This document shows positions 53,102 through 63,200 of a DNA stretch of 64,000 nucleotides, piece after piece (the stretch's first letter is position 1; every line of letters starts with the position of its first letter). This DNA is from an uncultured Dialister sp. (GTDB lineage: Bacteria > Bacillota > Negativicutes > Veillonellales > Dialisteraceae): positions 62,001 through 126,000 of the forward strand of contig CAAEVC010000155.1 in the NCBI GenBank assembly GCA_900759415.1. Reading direction: 5' to 3'. A program made the translations under genes and the position numbers. The notes beneath the pieces were generated by a model. That model made no database searches, was not told where the DNA came from, and worked only from the letters and a program-made list of their open reading frames with translations.

Positions 53102-55020
53102 TGGCAGTCATTCATATTCTTGATGAAGTGACGGCAAACCAGATTGCTGCCGGTGAAGTGGTAGAAAGACCGGTAAATGCAGTCAAGGAACTGGTAGAAA
53201 ATGCAGTAGACGCTTCAGCTCACGAGATAGAGGTAGAAATTGCAGATGGAGGTATGACCTATATCCGCATTACTGATGATGGAAGCGGTATGAGTCCGGA
53301 AGATGCGAAACTATCGGTCCTCCGTCATGCTACCAGTAAAATTTCATGCGTAGATAATATTTATCACATTGCATCCCTAGGATTCCGGGGTGAGGCTTTA
53401 GCCAGCATTACTTCCGTGTCAAGAGCGGCTATCACTACCAGAAGAAGAGAAGATGAAGAGGGTACCGTTCTTGAGATGGAAGGGGGGAATATCACCGAGA
53501 TCAAACCCTGCGGGGCTCCTGTGGGTACTACTGTAGAAATCAGAGACCTTTTCTATAACGTACCGGCAAGAAAAAAATTCCTGAAATCCGAAAGAACAGA
53601 ATCCAGCAGAATCAATACTATGGTTGGTAAGCTTGCCCTTGCCAATCCGGATATTGCTTTCCGTCTTATCAATAACGGCCGTACGGTAATTGAAACTCCG
53701 GGGAACGGGCGCCTTATAGATGTGGTTTCTGCCCTGTACGGCACTAAAACAGCAGGTGAAATGCTTAGCGTTAAAGAAGAAGGAGAGTATGGATTTTTAG
53801 ACGGTCTGATTTCAAAACCTTCTCTTCTGAAAAGCAGCCGTCAGTATCAGACGGTTATTATCAACCGACGGGTCGTAGAAAGTGCAGTGGTGACCAAGGC
53901 GGTAGATAATGCATACCACTCCCTTCTTCCTAAGAATGGATATCCTTTAATGGTTCTTTCTTTCCAGGTATCTCCTGAATTCATAGATGTAAATGTGCAT
54001 CCGCAAAAGAGAGAAATTAAATTTTCTGATGAACAGAGCATCTTCCGGATGGTCTATCATGCAGTTCTTGGCTCTTTGACTTCACAGTCAACTGTAGATG
54101 GTATTGCAAGAAGTATGATGAATGATCCGGGCCATGAAATCGCCAGTGCTGAATCTGCGCCGCAGGATATCAGAGTCATTGATAAACCGGTCGGTAAGCC
54201 GGATATCGGTATTTCAGATGAAACAGTTGCAAGAGACTGGGCACCATCTTCCCGTAAACCGGAGATTCCTTCTTCTGGAAACATGTCTCTTAAAGAAACT
54301 AGCTTCCATGCAGGAAATACCTATACCCCGCCATCAGATAACGGTAAACTTTTCTCCAGCCAGTCTGTATTTCGGGATTACAGAAGTCAGGAAGAATCTC
54401 AAAAGGGCAGAAAGCTTACTGCAGATCTGCTTTTTGAAAGAAAAGAAGAAAATGCACCGGTGGTTCCGCTGGGGCAGGTATCCGACTGTTTCATCCTCTG
54501 CCAGCATGGACAGGATCTGCTGATCATTGACCAGCATGCTGCTCATGAAAGAGTAAGATATGATCAGCTGGCAGAAAGGGCCGAAGGAATACCGGTACAG
54601 GAACTTCTGATTCCCTGCCTGGTACAGGTGGACAGGGAAGATATGGCTGTCCTGGAAGAGAATGCAAAAGATATAGAACGTCTGGGAGTTACATTTGAAC
54701 AGGCAGGACCTGATGTGATCAGAGTCACCGGTGCCCCGGAAGATTTATCAGAATCAGATATTGACCGGATCATCAAAGATCTTCTGAAAGCCTATCATGA
54801 ACAGGATGTGCCTTCTCCTGAAACTCTTCGTCACAGAATGATGGCCTATGCGGCATGCAGGGGTGCTATCAAGAGAGGGGACCCTCTTAACATCCGGCAG
54901 ATGAAGGAACTGATCGTTGACCTCTTCCATACATCCCGTCCCTTTGTCTGCCCCCATGGGCGTCCTACGATTGTCAAATTTACTCCGCAGGAATTAGGCA
55001 GGCTCTTTAAAAGATCATGA
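53101..55020 (+). CDS. mutL: DNA mismatch repair protein MutL, endonuclease type
   Basis: GHKL ATPase and nickase of 639 residues. The N-terminal motifs ELVENAVDA near 30, DDGSGM near 59 and GFRGEAL near 95 form the ATPase. A low-complexity linker spans about 340-450. The C-terminal domain has DQHAAHERVRYD near 477, the endonuclease motif with Asp in place of the last Glu, plus ACRGAIKRGD and CPHGRP. Such MutL proteins nick DNA in bacteria lacking MutH. Confidence 0.96.
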   Translation: MAVIHILDEVTANQIAAGEVVERPVNAVKELVENAVDASAHEIEVEIADGGMTYIRITDDGSGMSPEDAKLSVLRHATSKISCVDNIYHIASLGFRGEALASITSVSRAAITTRRREDEEGTVLEMEGGNITEIKPCGAPVGTTVEIRDLFYNVPARKKFLKSERTESSRINTMVGKLALANPDIAFRLINNGRTVIETPGNGRLIDVVSALYGTKTAGEMLSVKEEGEYGFLDGLISKPSLLKSSRQYQTVIINRRVVESAVVTKAVDNAYHSLLPKNGYPLMVLSFQVSPEFIDVNVHPQKREIKFSDEQSIFRMVYHAVLGSLTSQSTVDGIARSMMNDPGHEIASAESAPQDIRVIDKPVGKPDIGISDETVARDWAPSSRKPEIPSSGNMSLKETSFHAGNTYTPPSDNGKLFSSQSVFRDYRSQEESQKGRKLTADLLFERKEENAPVVPLGQVSDCFILCQHGQDLLIIDQHAAHERVRYDQLAERAEGIPVQELLIPCLVQVDREDMAVLEENAKDIERLGVTFEQAGPDVIRVTGAPEDLSESDIDRIIKDLLKAYHEQDVPSPETLRHRMMAYAACRGAIKRGDPLNIRQMKELIVDLFHTSRPFVCPHGRPTIVKFTPQELGRLFKRS

Positions 55021-55796
55021 TTGGAGTTACGACGATACGAAACTATTCCTACAGTGTGAAGATGGAAGCCATGAAAAGATCAGAAGCACTCCATCTGACT
55101 TACTGCCCGAGAGAAGGAACACTGAAGGAGATGGAGTCTTCTTTCCAGATGGAAGGATTTCTGATTTACGGAAAGAAGATCCCCTTTTATTACACAAAAG
55201 GAGAAGAATATCATTTCCATTTTGGTACATCGGTTCTTCGCAAGGAACAGATTATCAGAGGACATCATGACCGGCTATGCAGCCTCCTTCCGCAGGAAGG
55301 ATACTGTTCTGTACTGGATGCTACCTTTGGGCAAGGGGGAGATTCCCTGACTATGAGTTTTTTCCTGGGAGACAGAGGTCATGTGACTGCTATTGAAAAA
55401 AGTCTTCCTCTCTATGAAGTAGGAAGAGCAGCCATTCAAACTTTTAAAGATCCCAAAGAAGAGGAAATGACAGAGGCGCTCCGCCGGATTGAACTCTGCC
55501 ATGGAGATTCCTTTGAATATCTGAAGAATGGGGAATCTGGAAAATTTGATGTGATTTACTTTGATCCCATGTTCAGGGCTCCTGTCAAAAGGGAAGAAAA
55601 TCACATGGAGGGATTCCGTAAGGCAGCGTCCTATGACAGCTTATCAGAGGATATACTGATATCTGCTTTGCATATGGCCAGAAAAAGAATTATAGTTAAA
55701 GAAAGACCTTTTTCTCCATTATTTCGAAGCAGTCTCTTTACAGAGGTTTATGCCAAAAAAGGACAGACCACAGCTTATGGGGTGATTGATATATGA
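55017..55796 (+). CDS. RsmJ-like class I SAM-dependent methyltransferase
   Basis: A 259-residue protein. The SAM-binding motif LDATFGQGGDSL near 99, the acidic VTAIEKS strand near 122 and the YFDPMFR catalytic-type motif near 182 resemble RsmJ (16S rRNA m2G1516). Identity with that family is inferred from these motifs only. It overlaps mutL and miaA by four bases each, so it is made with mismatch-repair and tRNA-modification proteins. The substrate could be rRNA or another RNA. Confidence 0.75.
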   Translation: MIGVTTIRNYSYSVKMEAMKRSEALHLTYCPREGTLKEMESSFQMEGFLIYGKKIPFYYTKGEEYHFHFGTSVLRKEQIIRGHHDRLCSLLPQEGYCSVLDATFGQGGDSLTMSFFLGDRGHVTAIEKSLPLYEVGRAAIQTFKDPKEEEMTEALRRIELCHGDSFEYLKNGESGKFDVIYFDPMFRAPVKREENHMEGFRKAASYDSLSEDILISALHMARKRIIVKERPFSPLFRSSLFTEVYAKKGQTTAYGVIDI

Positions 55797-56704
55797 AAAA
55801 AGACAGGCTCATAACTATATTAGGCCCCACAGCATCGGGGAAGACTGCACTTTCCATTCATCTTGCAAAAGCGCTGGGCTCATCCATTATTTCTGGTGAT
55901 GCTTTTCAGATTTATAAAAAGATGGATATTGGAACGGCGAAAGTAACGGCTGATGAAGCGCAGGGGATCAAACATTATCTGGTCGATGAACTGGATCCGG
56001 AAGAATCCTATTCTGCCGCCGATTTTCAGGAAAAAGCAAAAGAAATCATTCACAGGGAAAATCAGCGGGGGAAAATACCAATTCTCTGCGGTGGTACCGG
56101 CCTTTACATACAGGGACTTCTGGAGGGCTATTCCTTTCTTCCAAAAGTAAAAGGACGAAGCCATTGGGAAAAAGTTCTGGAAGAAAAGGGAAAAGAGGGG
56201 CTGATTCAGGCACTGAAATCTTATGGTGAGACTGAACTTCCTCCTGATCCTCAGCGGATGATGAGAAGACTTGAACTTCTGGAAGCCGGTGAAGGGCAAA
56301 TCACTCCAGACAGATCAGATTCTATCCTATATGATGGTCCTGTTTTAGGAATTACTATGGACAGGGCGGTTTTATATGATAGAATAAATAAGCGAGTTCA
56401 TTTTATGATCGAGAATGGACTTGTGCAGGAAGTCAGGGACCTGTTGAGTCAGGGGCTGTCTGAGAATGTGCAATCTCTGAAAGGAATCGGGTATAAGGAA
56501 CTGATTCCCGTAATTAAAGGACAACGGACATTAGAAGAGGGAGAAGAGCTCATTCAAAAAAATACCCGTCATTTTGCAAAACGGCAATTGACATGGTATA
56601 GGAGAATGCCCTATATACACTGGATGAATCGTGACTCTATGACAGAAGATGAATGGTTCAGAACTGTCACATCCTATGTCATTTCATATTTTAGAGGAGA
56701 ATAA
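55793..56704 (+). CDS. miaA: tRNA dimethylallyltransferase
   Basis: Adds the dimethylallyl group to A37 of tRNAs reading UNN codons, the substrate for MiaB encoded upstream in the same operon. The 303-residue protein has the P-loop [11 protein letters not shown] near 10, [17 protein letters not shown] near 35 (usual form SADSxQ) and [13 protein letters not shown] near 98. [13 protein letters not shown] near 262 is the tRNA-binding signature. It overlaps the methyltransferase gene by four bases and hfq follows after two. Confidence 0.95.
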   Translation: MKKDRLITILGPTASGKTALSIHLAKALGSSIISGDAFQIYKKMDIGTAKVTADEAQGIKHYLVDELDPEESYSAADFQEKAKEIIHRENQRGKIPILCGGTGLYIQGLLEGYSFLPKVKGRSHWEKVLEEKGKEGLIQALKSYGETELPPDPQRMMRRLELLEAGEGQITPDRSDSILYDGPVLGITMDRAVLYDRINKRVHFMIENGLVQEVRDLLSQGLSENVQSLKGIGYKELIPVIKGQRTLEEGEELIQKNTRHFAKRQLTWYRRMPYIHWMNRDSMTEDEWFRTVTSYVISYFRGE

Positions 56705-56706
56705 AC

Positions 56707-56907
56707 ATGGAAGGTAAAATGAATCTGCAGGATACATTTTTGAATGAAGCAAGGAAGGAAAATGTTCCGGTTGCTATTTTTCTGATGAATGGAGTCCAGT
56801 TAAAAGGTAAAGTGAAATCTTTTGACAGCTTCACTGTGCTGCTGGTCAGTGATAACCGCTCACAGCTGATTTACAAACACGCAATTTCAACAATACAAAG
56901 GATCTGA
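56707..56907 (+). CDS. hfq: RNA chaperone Hfq
   Basis: Sm-like ring protein of only 66 residues that binds U-rich sRNA ends and A-rich sequences. Sm1 is seen as [20 protein letters not shown] (20-39) and Sm2 as [11 protein letters not shown] (53-63) with Y56, K57 and H58 of the proximal face. There is no C-terminal tail beyond RI, shorter than E. coli Hfq (102). The start is set by AGAGGAG. It follows miaA as in many bacteria. Confidence 0.97.
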   Translation: MEGKMNLQDTFLNEARKENVPVAIFLMNGVQLKGKVKSFDSFTVLLVSDNRSQLIYKHAISTIQRI

Positions 56908-56917
56908 TGAATTTAAA

Positions 56918-58162
56918 ATGAATAATAAACTTCAACAGGTACAGGAAGAAGCGCTTGCTCTTTGTGCGCCTGTTTTTCATGAAATGGAAAAAATTTCTCT
57001 TTATAACACGCAGAAAGTACTGGAAGCTTTCAGAAAGCACCATCTTTCTGCTTATCATTTTGCTGCATCCAATGGTTATGGATACGGTGATTCAGGAAGA
57101 GAAATGTTAGAAGATATATGGTGTGATGTCTTCCATGCGGAAAGTGCCCTGGTAAGACCTCATTTTGTTTCAGGCACCCATGCCCTGGCTACAGTCCTTC
57201 TTGCGCTTCTTCAGCCGGGAGATACCATGATTTCTGCAGTAGGCCGTCCATACGATACTATGGAAAGCGTAATTGGTATTGCAGGAAATGTACCGGGAAA
57301 TCTGAAATCCAAAGGCGTGAAATACAAGGAAGTTCCTCTTAAGGGAAATACCTATGATCTGGAAGCCCTTTCTGAAATGGTGGATGAAAATACCCGGCTC
57401 GTGGAAATTCAGCGTTCCCGGGGATACATGCTCCGGGATTCTCTGTTTCCAGAAGACATCAGAAAAATCATAGAAACCGTTAAAGCAAAGAATCCGGATA
57501 CCATCTGCTTTGTGGATAACTGCTACGGTGAATTTACAAATAAGGAAGAACCTATCGAACTGGGGGCGGATATAACTGCTGGCTCTCTGATCAAGAATGC
57601 AGGCGGCGGACTGGCACCTACCGGTGCATATATCTGCGGACGTAAGGATCTGGTGGAACTCTGTTCCTATGTATGGTCTGCACCGGGCCTTGGCGCAGAA
57701 ATGGGTTCCTATGCTGCTTCATACCGTCCATTTTTCCAGGGGCTTTTCCTCGCGCCCCATATGACCCGTCAGGCAATGATGAGTGCAGAATTCTGCTCTG
57801 CTGTATTTAAACTGCTGGGATTCAAGACCTCTCCTGAACCGGGACATCTCAGAACTGACCTTATCACTACGGTCACTCTTGATTCTGAAGAAAATATGTG
57901 CCGCTTCGCAGAAGCCATACAGAACTGGTCCCCCGTAGATTCTGATGCCACCCCTATACCTGGACCTATGCCGGGGTATGAGGACCCTATCCTCATGGCA
58001 GCCGGTACCTTTGTACAGGGATCAACTATTGAGATGTCAGCTGACGGCCCTGTAAGACCACCTTATGTCATGTATTTCCAGGGAGGACTTACTTTTGAAC
58101 ATGCACAGCTGGCCATTATGGGAGCTGCTGAAAAAGTATTGAAAGCACAGGGGAAACTCTGA
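56918..58162 (+). CDS. Methionine gamma-lyase family protein (YnbB, 'aluminium resistance')
   Basis: PLP fold I protein of 414 residues. VDNCYGEF near 187 holds the PLP-binding aspartate and SLIKNAGGGLAPTGAYI near 216 the Schiff-base lysine. This family follows hfq in Bacillus as ynbB. Despite the old name, its substrate is unknown; Cys/Met lyase activity is an inference. It is the last gene of the miaB operon, ahead of a terminator. Confidence 0.85.
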   Translation: MNNKLQQVQEEALALCAPVFHEMEKISLYNTQKVLEAFRKHHLSAYHFAASNGYGYGDSGREMLEDIWCDVFHAESALVRPHFVSGTHALATVLLALLQPGDTMISAVGRPYDTMESVIGIAGNVPGNLKSKGVKYKEVPLKGNTYDLEALSEMVDENTRLVEIQRSRGYMLRDSLFPEDIRKIIETVKAKNPDTICFVDNCYGEFTNKEEPIELGADITAGSLIKNAGGGLAPTGAYICGRKDLVELCSYVWSAPGLGAEMGSYAASYRPFFQGLFLAPHMTRQAMMSAEFCSAVFKLLGFKTSPEPGHLRTDLITTVTLDSEENMCRFAEAIQNWSPVDSDATPIPGPMPGYEDPILMAAGTFVQGSTIEMSADGPVRPPYVMYFQGGLTFEHAQLAIMGAAEKVLKAQGKL

Positions 58163-58206
58163 TCATCAGGGGTTTACTTCAGTATTGACCAATCATAAAA
58201 CAACTG

Positions 58207-58246
58207 AATGGATGCTGTTCCGACTTATCCGGCAGCATCCATTTTA
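58207..58246 (+). terminator. Terminator of the miaB-ynbB operon
   Basis: AATGGATGCTG at 58207-58217 pairs perfectly with CAGCATCCATT at 58233-58243, followed by T-rich sequence. The rest of this 300-base gap (to 58462) shows only a promoter at 58405. Confidence 0.88.
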
Positions 58247-58404
58247 ATTGCATGAATATTATGAGGGGACTGCAGAGACAGGTGGGGCCTGTTTACCTGT
58301 GAATAAAACATGCAGGATATTCAAATTAAATGGTCAATGCATATTTTTATGGAGCCTCTTCTTTCATGGGTCTCAAGAAATTTATAATTTTGATATTTTC
58401 TATA

Positions 58405-58432
58405 TTGTACTCACGGTCAATTATGATATGAT
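58405..58432 (+). promoter_or_regulatory. Promoter for the YhcH gene
   Basis: TTGTAC at 58405-58410 and TATGAT at 58427-58432 with a 16-base spacer. Confidence 0.45.
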
Positions 58433-58462
58433 AATGATGTACATTTATTTCAGGAGGGCATA

Positions 58463-58933
58463 ATGATTACTGGAGATATTAAATTTTTAGAAAAATACGA
58501 AAAACAGATTCCTGCTTTTATATATGAGTGTCTGAAAGAAGTAAAGAAATTTCCATTTGCTGATGTGGAAGACGGAAAGTATAAAATATGCGGATGTGAT
58601 ATGTCTGTCGAATCACCAGTGACAGAACCGGCATCCCAAAGAAAGCTTGAAGGCCACAAAAAATTTATTGATATTCAATTTGAAATCGATGGAAAAGAGG
58701 AATGGATCGGTGTAAAGCCGATTTTTGAAGAGAAAGACCCCATGGAATCCTACGAAGACAGAGACCTTTACTTTTATCCGGGAAAACCGGGAAAGGAATC
58801 ACTTCTTTATTTTAACAGCGGAAAATTTGCTGTATTTTTCCCTGAAGATCTGCATCGTCCGTTATGCATGGGAGCTGATGGTTCCCGGAAGTTGAGAAAA
58901 GCAGTGGTTAAAGTACCGGTTGAAAAAGTATAA
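58463..58933 (+). CDS. YhcH/YjgK/YiaL family protein
   Basis: A 156-residue cupin-like protein of the family that includes the EbgC beta-galactosidase subunit and YhcH of sialic-acid operons. GHKKFIDIQFEIDGKEEW near 72 and FFPEDLHRP near 130 hold the conserved His residues of the metal site. Family members may act on N-glycolylneuraminate or other sugars. No sugar-catabolic genes are adjacent, so the substrate is unknown. AGGAGG precedes the ATG. Confidence 0.85.
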   Translation: MITGDIKFLEKYEKQIPAFIYECLKEVKKFPFADVEDGKYKICGCDMSVESPVTEPASQRKLEGHKKFIDIQFEIDGKEEWIGVKPIFEEKDPMESYEDRDLYFYPGKPGKESLLYFNSGKFAVFFPEDLHRPLCMGADGSRKLRKAVVKVPVEKV

Positions 58934-58969
58934 GAGCCATTTTTCTCGAAATTTTATATGTAAATGGTC

Positions 58970-58999
58970 GTTGACTAACAGTCAACTATTTGGTAATAT
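58970..58999 (+). promoter_or_regulatory. RND-pump promoter with overlapping palindromic operator
   Basis: TTGACT at 58971-58976 and TAATAT at 58994-58999 are 17 bases apart. A perfect palindrome, GTTGACT-AAC-AGTCAAC (58970-58986), covers the -35 box. Position and symmetry suggest a TetR- or MarR-type repressor site. No regulator gene is adjacent in the window. Confidence 0.72.
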
Positions 59000-59070
59000 A
59001 AGAAAGATTCATAAGATAAAACAGGCATAAATGGAATATTACACTTTCAACTTTTGCAAGGGGGTTATGT

Positions 59071-60246
59071 ATGAGATATAAGAAGTTAGCTGCTGCTTTT
59101 ATGGCTGCTGGATTTCTCTTTTCAACAGGAGCAGTGATTGGGGGTTGCGGATCCTCTAAAAGTGCAGCAACACAGAAACAGGCCGTTAAAGTAACCACAT
59201 TTAAGCCATTCAAATCGGATACTCCGATCATGAGAGAATATACAGGTTCCATCATGGCACTGCAGGAGGTACCGGTAAGATCCAGAGTGTCCGGCACTGT
59301 TATGGAAAAATATATTTCCGGTGGTGAAAAGGTTACAGCAGGACAGCCTCTCTTCCGTCTGGATACAAGAAATTATCAGTCCAATCTGGCGGCCGCACAG
59401 GCTCAGGCCGCTCAGGCTGCTGCAAATTATGAAAATGCCAACAGAGATCTGGCAAGATATGAACAGCTGATTTCTTCAGGCGCTATTTCCCAGCAGGCAT
59501 ATGACAGCCAGAAAGCAACGGTAGAGGCATATAAAGGTGTCCTTGAAGCCGCTGAGGCACAGGTAAATCTCGCTGGCAACAATCTGAATGATACTGTAGT
59601 GGTTGCACCATTTGACGGCACCCTTTCCATGGATGATGTCAATGTAGGTACATTTGCAACTGCCGGTACGACAGGCCTTGTTACCATTTCATCTTCTGAT
59701 CCGATATATGTACAGTTTGATATGTCCGAAGCTGAATATCTGGCACTGAAAAAAGATAACAGCGATTCTGTAAACCTGGGGGATGAAGTAAAGATCCGTC
59801 TTTCTGATGGCTCTATTTATGGAGAAACCGGTAAAATTGTACAGATTAATCCAAGTATGAATGGTGGACAGCTTTCCATGAAAGCCGCATTCCCTAATCC
59901 CGATAATGTGCTGATTCCTGGAATGTATGCTTCTATCGTTTCTGACAGTGAAATTGCCAAGGGAAGTCTCCTTATTCCGACCAAAGCTCTTATTCAGCTG
60001 CTGAATAAGGATCTGGTAGATGTAGTTGTGGACGGAAAGATTACCCAGAAAGCTGTTAAGCTGGGCTCTGCCTATGGCATCTACACAATCATCGAAAGCG
60101 GTCTTGATGAAAATGACGTTATCGTTGTTGAAGGTCAGGGCAAGGTACAGGTCGGACAGGCTGTGGATCCGGAAGATACAACTAAAGAAGCCCTTGAGCA
60201 GTCCGCGAAAGACTCCATCAAAGACCAAACAGGTACTGCAAAGTAA
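59071..60246 (+). CDS. RND efflux periplasmic adaptor (AcrA/HlyD-type) lipoprotein
   Basis: A 391-residue membrane-fusion protein linking the RND permease to an outer-membrane channel. The lipobox is IGGC (Cys26). VRSRVSGTVMEKYI near 70 starts the lipoyl domain, a Gln/Ala-rich coiled-coil hairpin spans about 105-165, VVAPFDGTLS near 173 closes the lipoyl half, and beta-barrel and membrane-proximal domains follow. The permease starts 9 bases downstream. An outer membrane is implied. Confidence 0.93.
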   Translation: MRYKKLAAAFMAAGFLFSTGAVIGGCGSSKSAATQKQAVKVTTFKPFKSDTPIMREYTGSIMALQEVPVRSRVSGTVMEKYISGGEKVTAGQPLFRLDTRNYQSNLAAAQAQAAQAAANYENANRDLARYEQLISSGAISQQAYDSQKATVEAYKGVLEAAEAQVNLAGNNLNDTVVVAPFDGTLSMDDVNVGTFATAGTTGLVTISSSDPIYVQFDMSEAEYLALKKDNSDSVNLGDEVKIRLSDGSIYGETGKIVQINPSMNGGQLSMKAAFPNPDNVLIPGMYASIVSDSEIAKGSLLIPTKALIQLLNKDLVDVVVDGKITQKAVKLGSAYGIYTIIESGLDENDVIVVEGQGKVQVGQAVDPEDTTKEALEQSAKDSIKDQTGTAK

Positions 60247-60255
60247 GGAGGGACT

Positions 60256-63200
60256 ATGGCTAATTTCTTTATTAAACGTCCTATCTTTGCTATCGTTGTG
60301 GCACTGGTACTTTCCATTGCAGGTATTCTTGCCATTTTTACGTTACCAGTTGACCGTTATCCTAAGATTACACCGCCTCAGGTTAACGTAAGAGCTACTT
60401 ATGCCGGTGCTGACGCGGAAGTCGTGGCACAGACGGTAGCAGAAGTCATAGAAAAGAACGTAGTCGGAGTTGAAGGATTCGACAGTATGAACTCGAACAG
60501 TAACTCCAACGGTACTTATTCTCTGACGGTGCAGTTTAAAATGGAAACCGATTCTGACATGGCAACTGTCCGTGTACAGAATGGCGTTACTTCATCTGAA
60601 GCGGCACTTCCGGACACTGTAAAAAATATTGGTGTTACAACAACAAAATCCTCTGGGGATATGGCACTTGTCATCAGTCTGTATTCTCCAAATGGCACCT
60701 ATGATAAAACATTCCTGAAGAATTACTTCAGTATGAACTATCTTGATGAATTGAAATCCATCCCTGGTGTTGGTACAGTACAGGAATTCGGTTCCGACTT
60801 CGCTATGCGCATATGGATGGATCCATCAAAGATGGCACAGAATAATATTACTGCTGCTGAAATTATTTCTGCCGTTTCTGCACAGAACCAGCAGATTGCA
60901 GCCGGTAATATCGGTGCAGCTCCTGTATCTTCGGATCAGCCGTTCCAGTATGTCATTACAGCACAGGGGCGTCTTGTCACAGCAGAAGAATTTGGCAATA
61001 TCATTCTTCGTACCAATAGTGACGGAAGCCTTCTCCGCCTGAAAGACGTTGCCAGAGTTGAACTGGATGCAAGAGGATATGATTTCATTGCCCGCGCAGG
61101 AGATTATGAAGCATCTACCATTGCATTCTCTCTGACCGATGATGCCAATGCGATTCAGACCATTGGTGCTATTAAGGCCAAGATTGCAGAAGATGCGAAA
61201 TCTTTCCCGGATGATATGACCTATGTTATCAATATGGATAACACAGACTTCATTTTTGCTTCTATTAAGGAAGTACTTGAAACCTTTCTGGAAGCACTGA
61301 TCATTGTTGCGCTTATCGTGTATGTTTTCCTCCAGAACTGGAGATCTACAGTCATTCCTATGATTGCTGTTCCAGTATCCCTCTTGGCAACCATTGCATC
61401 CTTTACAGTCATGGGATTCACGATCAATACCCTTACTCTCTTTGCGATGGTACTGGCTATCGGGCTTGTTGTCGATGATGCGATTGTAGTTATTGAAGCG
61501 GTAGAATATGAAATGCGCTACAATAACCTTTCACCTAAGGAAGCAACAGTAGCCGCTATGCAGAAAGTACAGAGCCCGGTAATCGGCGTCGCTGTGGTGC
61601 TGGCAGCTGTATTCGTACCGGTTGCTTTCCTGGGCGGCATTATGGGTATTCTGTATAAGCAGTTCGCATTAACGATTGCATTATCCGTACTTTTCTCTGC
61701 ATTCGTTGCGCTCTCCCTTACACCGGCACTTTGTGCAGGCATGCTGAAGCCGGCAAAGAAAAAGGCTGATAAGGGAAGAATTGAGCGGATGTGGGATAAA
61801 TTTAATGATGGATTTGACCGGATGGTTGAAGTCTATGGAACCATCCTTACCAAACTGGCACATAAGATTTATGTACCGATTGGTACTCTGGTCATCCTCT
61901 TTGCGGCATCCCTCTTCATGTTCATTAAACTTCCGACGGCTTTTATCCCACAGGAAGATAACGGGATATTCCTTACTTCCGTACAGCTTCCTGAAGGTGC
62001 GGTCAATGTAAGAACAGCTCAGTACATGACGGAATATCTTAAATTCATGAAAGAGGATCCTGCTGTAGAGGCACCACAGGGGGTAGTAGGATTTGATATT
62101 ATCTCTGGTGGTCAGAAGCCGAATGCCGGCGTTGCCTTCATCAAACTGAAACCATGGGATGAACGTAAGAGCAAATCTGAACAGCTCTCTGCGATTATGG
62201 CAAAAGCCTTTGCATTCAATGCCACCCATCCTGGCGTTACTGTCATGCCGCTGAACCCGGCTCCAATTCCAGGTCTCGGTAACTCTGGCGGTTTCTCCCT
62301 TTACATTCAGAATAAGAAAGGGGATTCCAACGAAAACATGCAGGCTGTAGTGAATAAATTCCTGGCAGCTGCCAATCAGCGTCCGGAAATTCAGATGGCC
62401 TACACTACATTCCGTATGGACATGCCTTCCTATAATTTTGATATTGACAGGGAAAAAGCAGCTAAGAATGGAGTCAATGTAGCTGATATCTTCACTGCAT
62501 TACAGGCATTCTACGGTTCCGTACCGATTAATGATTTCACCATTTACGGAAGAAACTTCAAGGTTGTTGCTCAGGCAGACATGCCATATCGTATGAGTCC
62601 TAACGATAACAAATTCCTTTCTGTAAGGGACAGCAGCGGCAATATGGTTCCGATCAGCAACTTCATTACTCCTAAGAAATCCAACGCAGTTGCGGTTATT
62701 ACCCGTTACAATAACTTCCCTGCTGTTAATATTGGTGGTAATCAGGCTGAGGGGTACTCTTCCGGTCAGGCATTGAATGCTCTGGAAGAAGTAGCGAAGG
62801 AAACATTACCAACCGGTTACGCATATTCATTTGCTGAATCTTCTGCACAGGAAAGAGAAGCGGGCGGCAAGACGGTATATGCACTGGCATTGGGAATGCT
62901 CTTCGTATTCCTTTCTCTGGCAGCACTTTACGAAAGCTGGAAGGTTCCATTCTCTGTCATTCTGGGGATTCCAACCGGTTTCTTCGGAGCCTGCCTTGGC
63001 GCCTTTGCATTCAATGTATACAATGATATCTATTTCCAGATCGGTCTTCTCACCATCATTGGTCTGGCAGCGAAAAATGCCATATTGATTGTCGAATATG
63101 CGAAGGTCCGTGTGGATAGCGGTATGGAAGTTGTAAAGGCATCGATTGAAGCATCCATGATCCGTCTGCGTCCAATTCTGATGACCTCCCTTGCTTTCAT

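Noticed and set aside
58248..58463. Small plus-strand frame of 71 codons before the YhcH gene
   Set aside because: It has no SD, an odd composition rich in Phe, Tyr and Ile, and runs through the promoter of the next gene.
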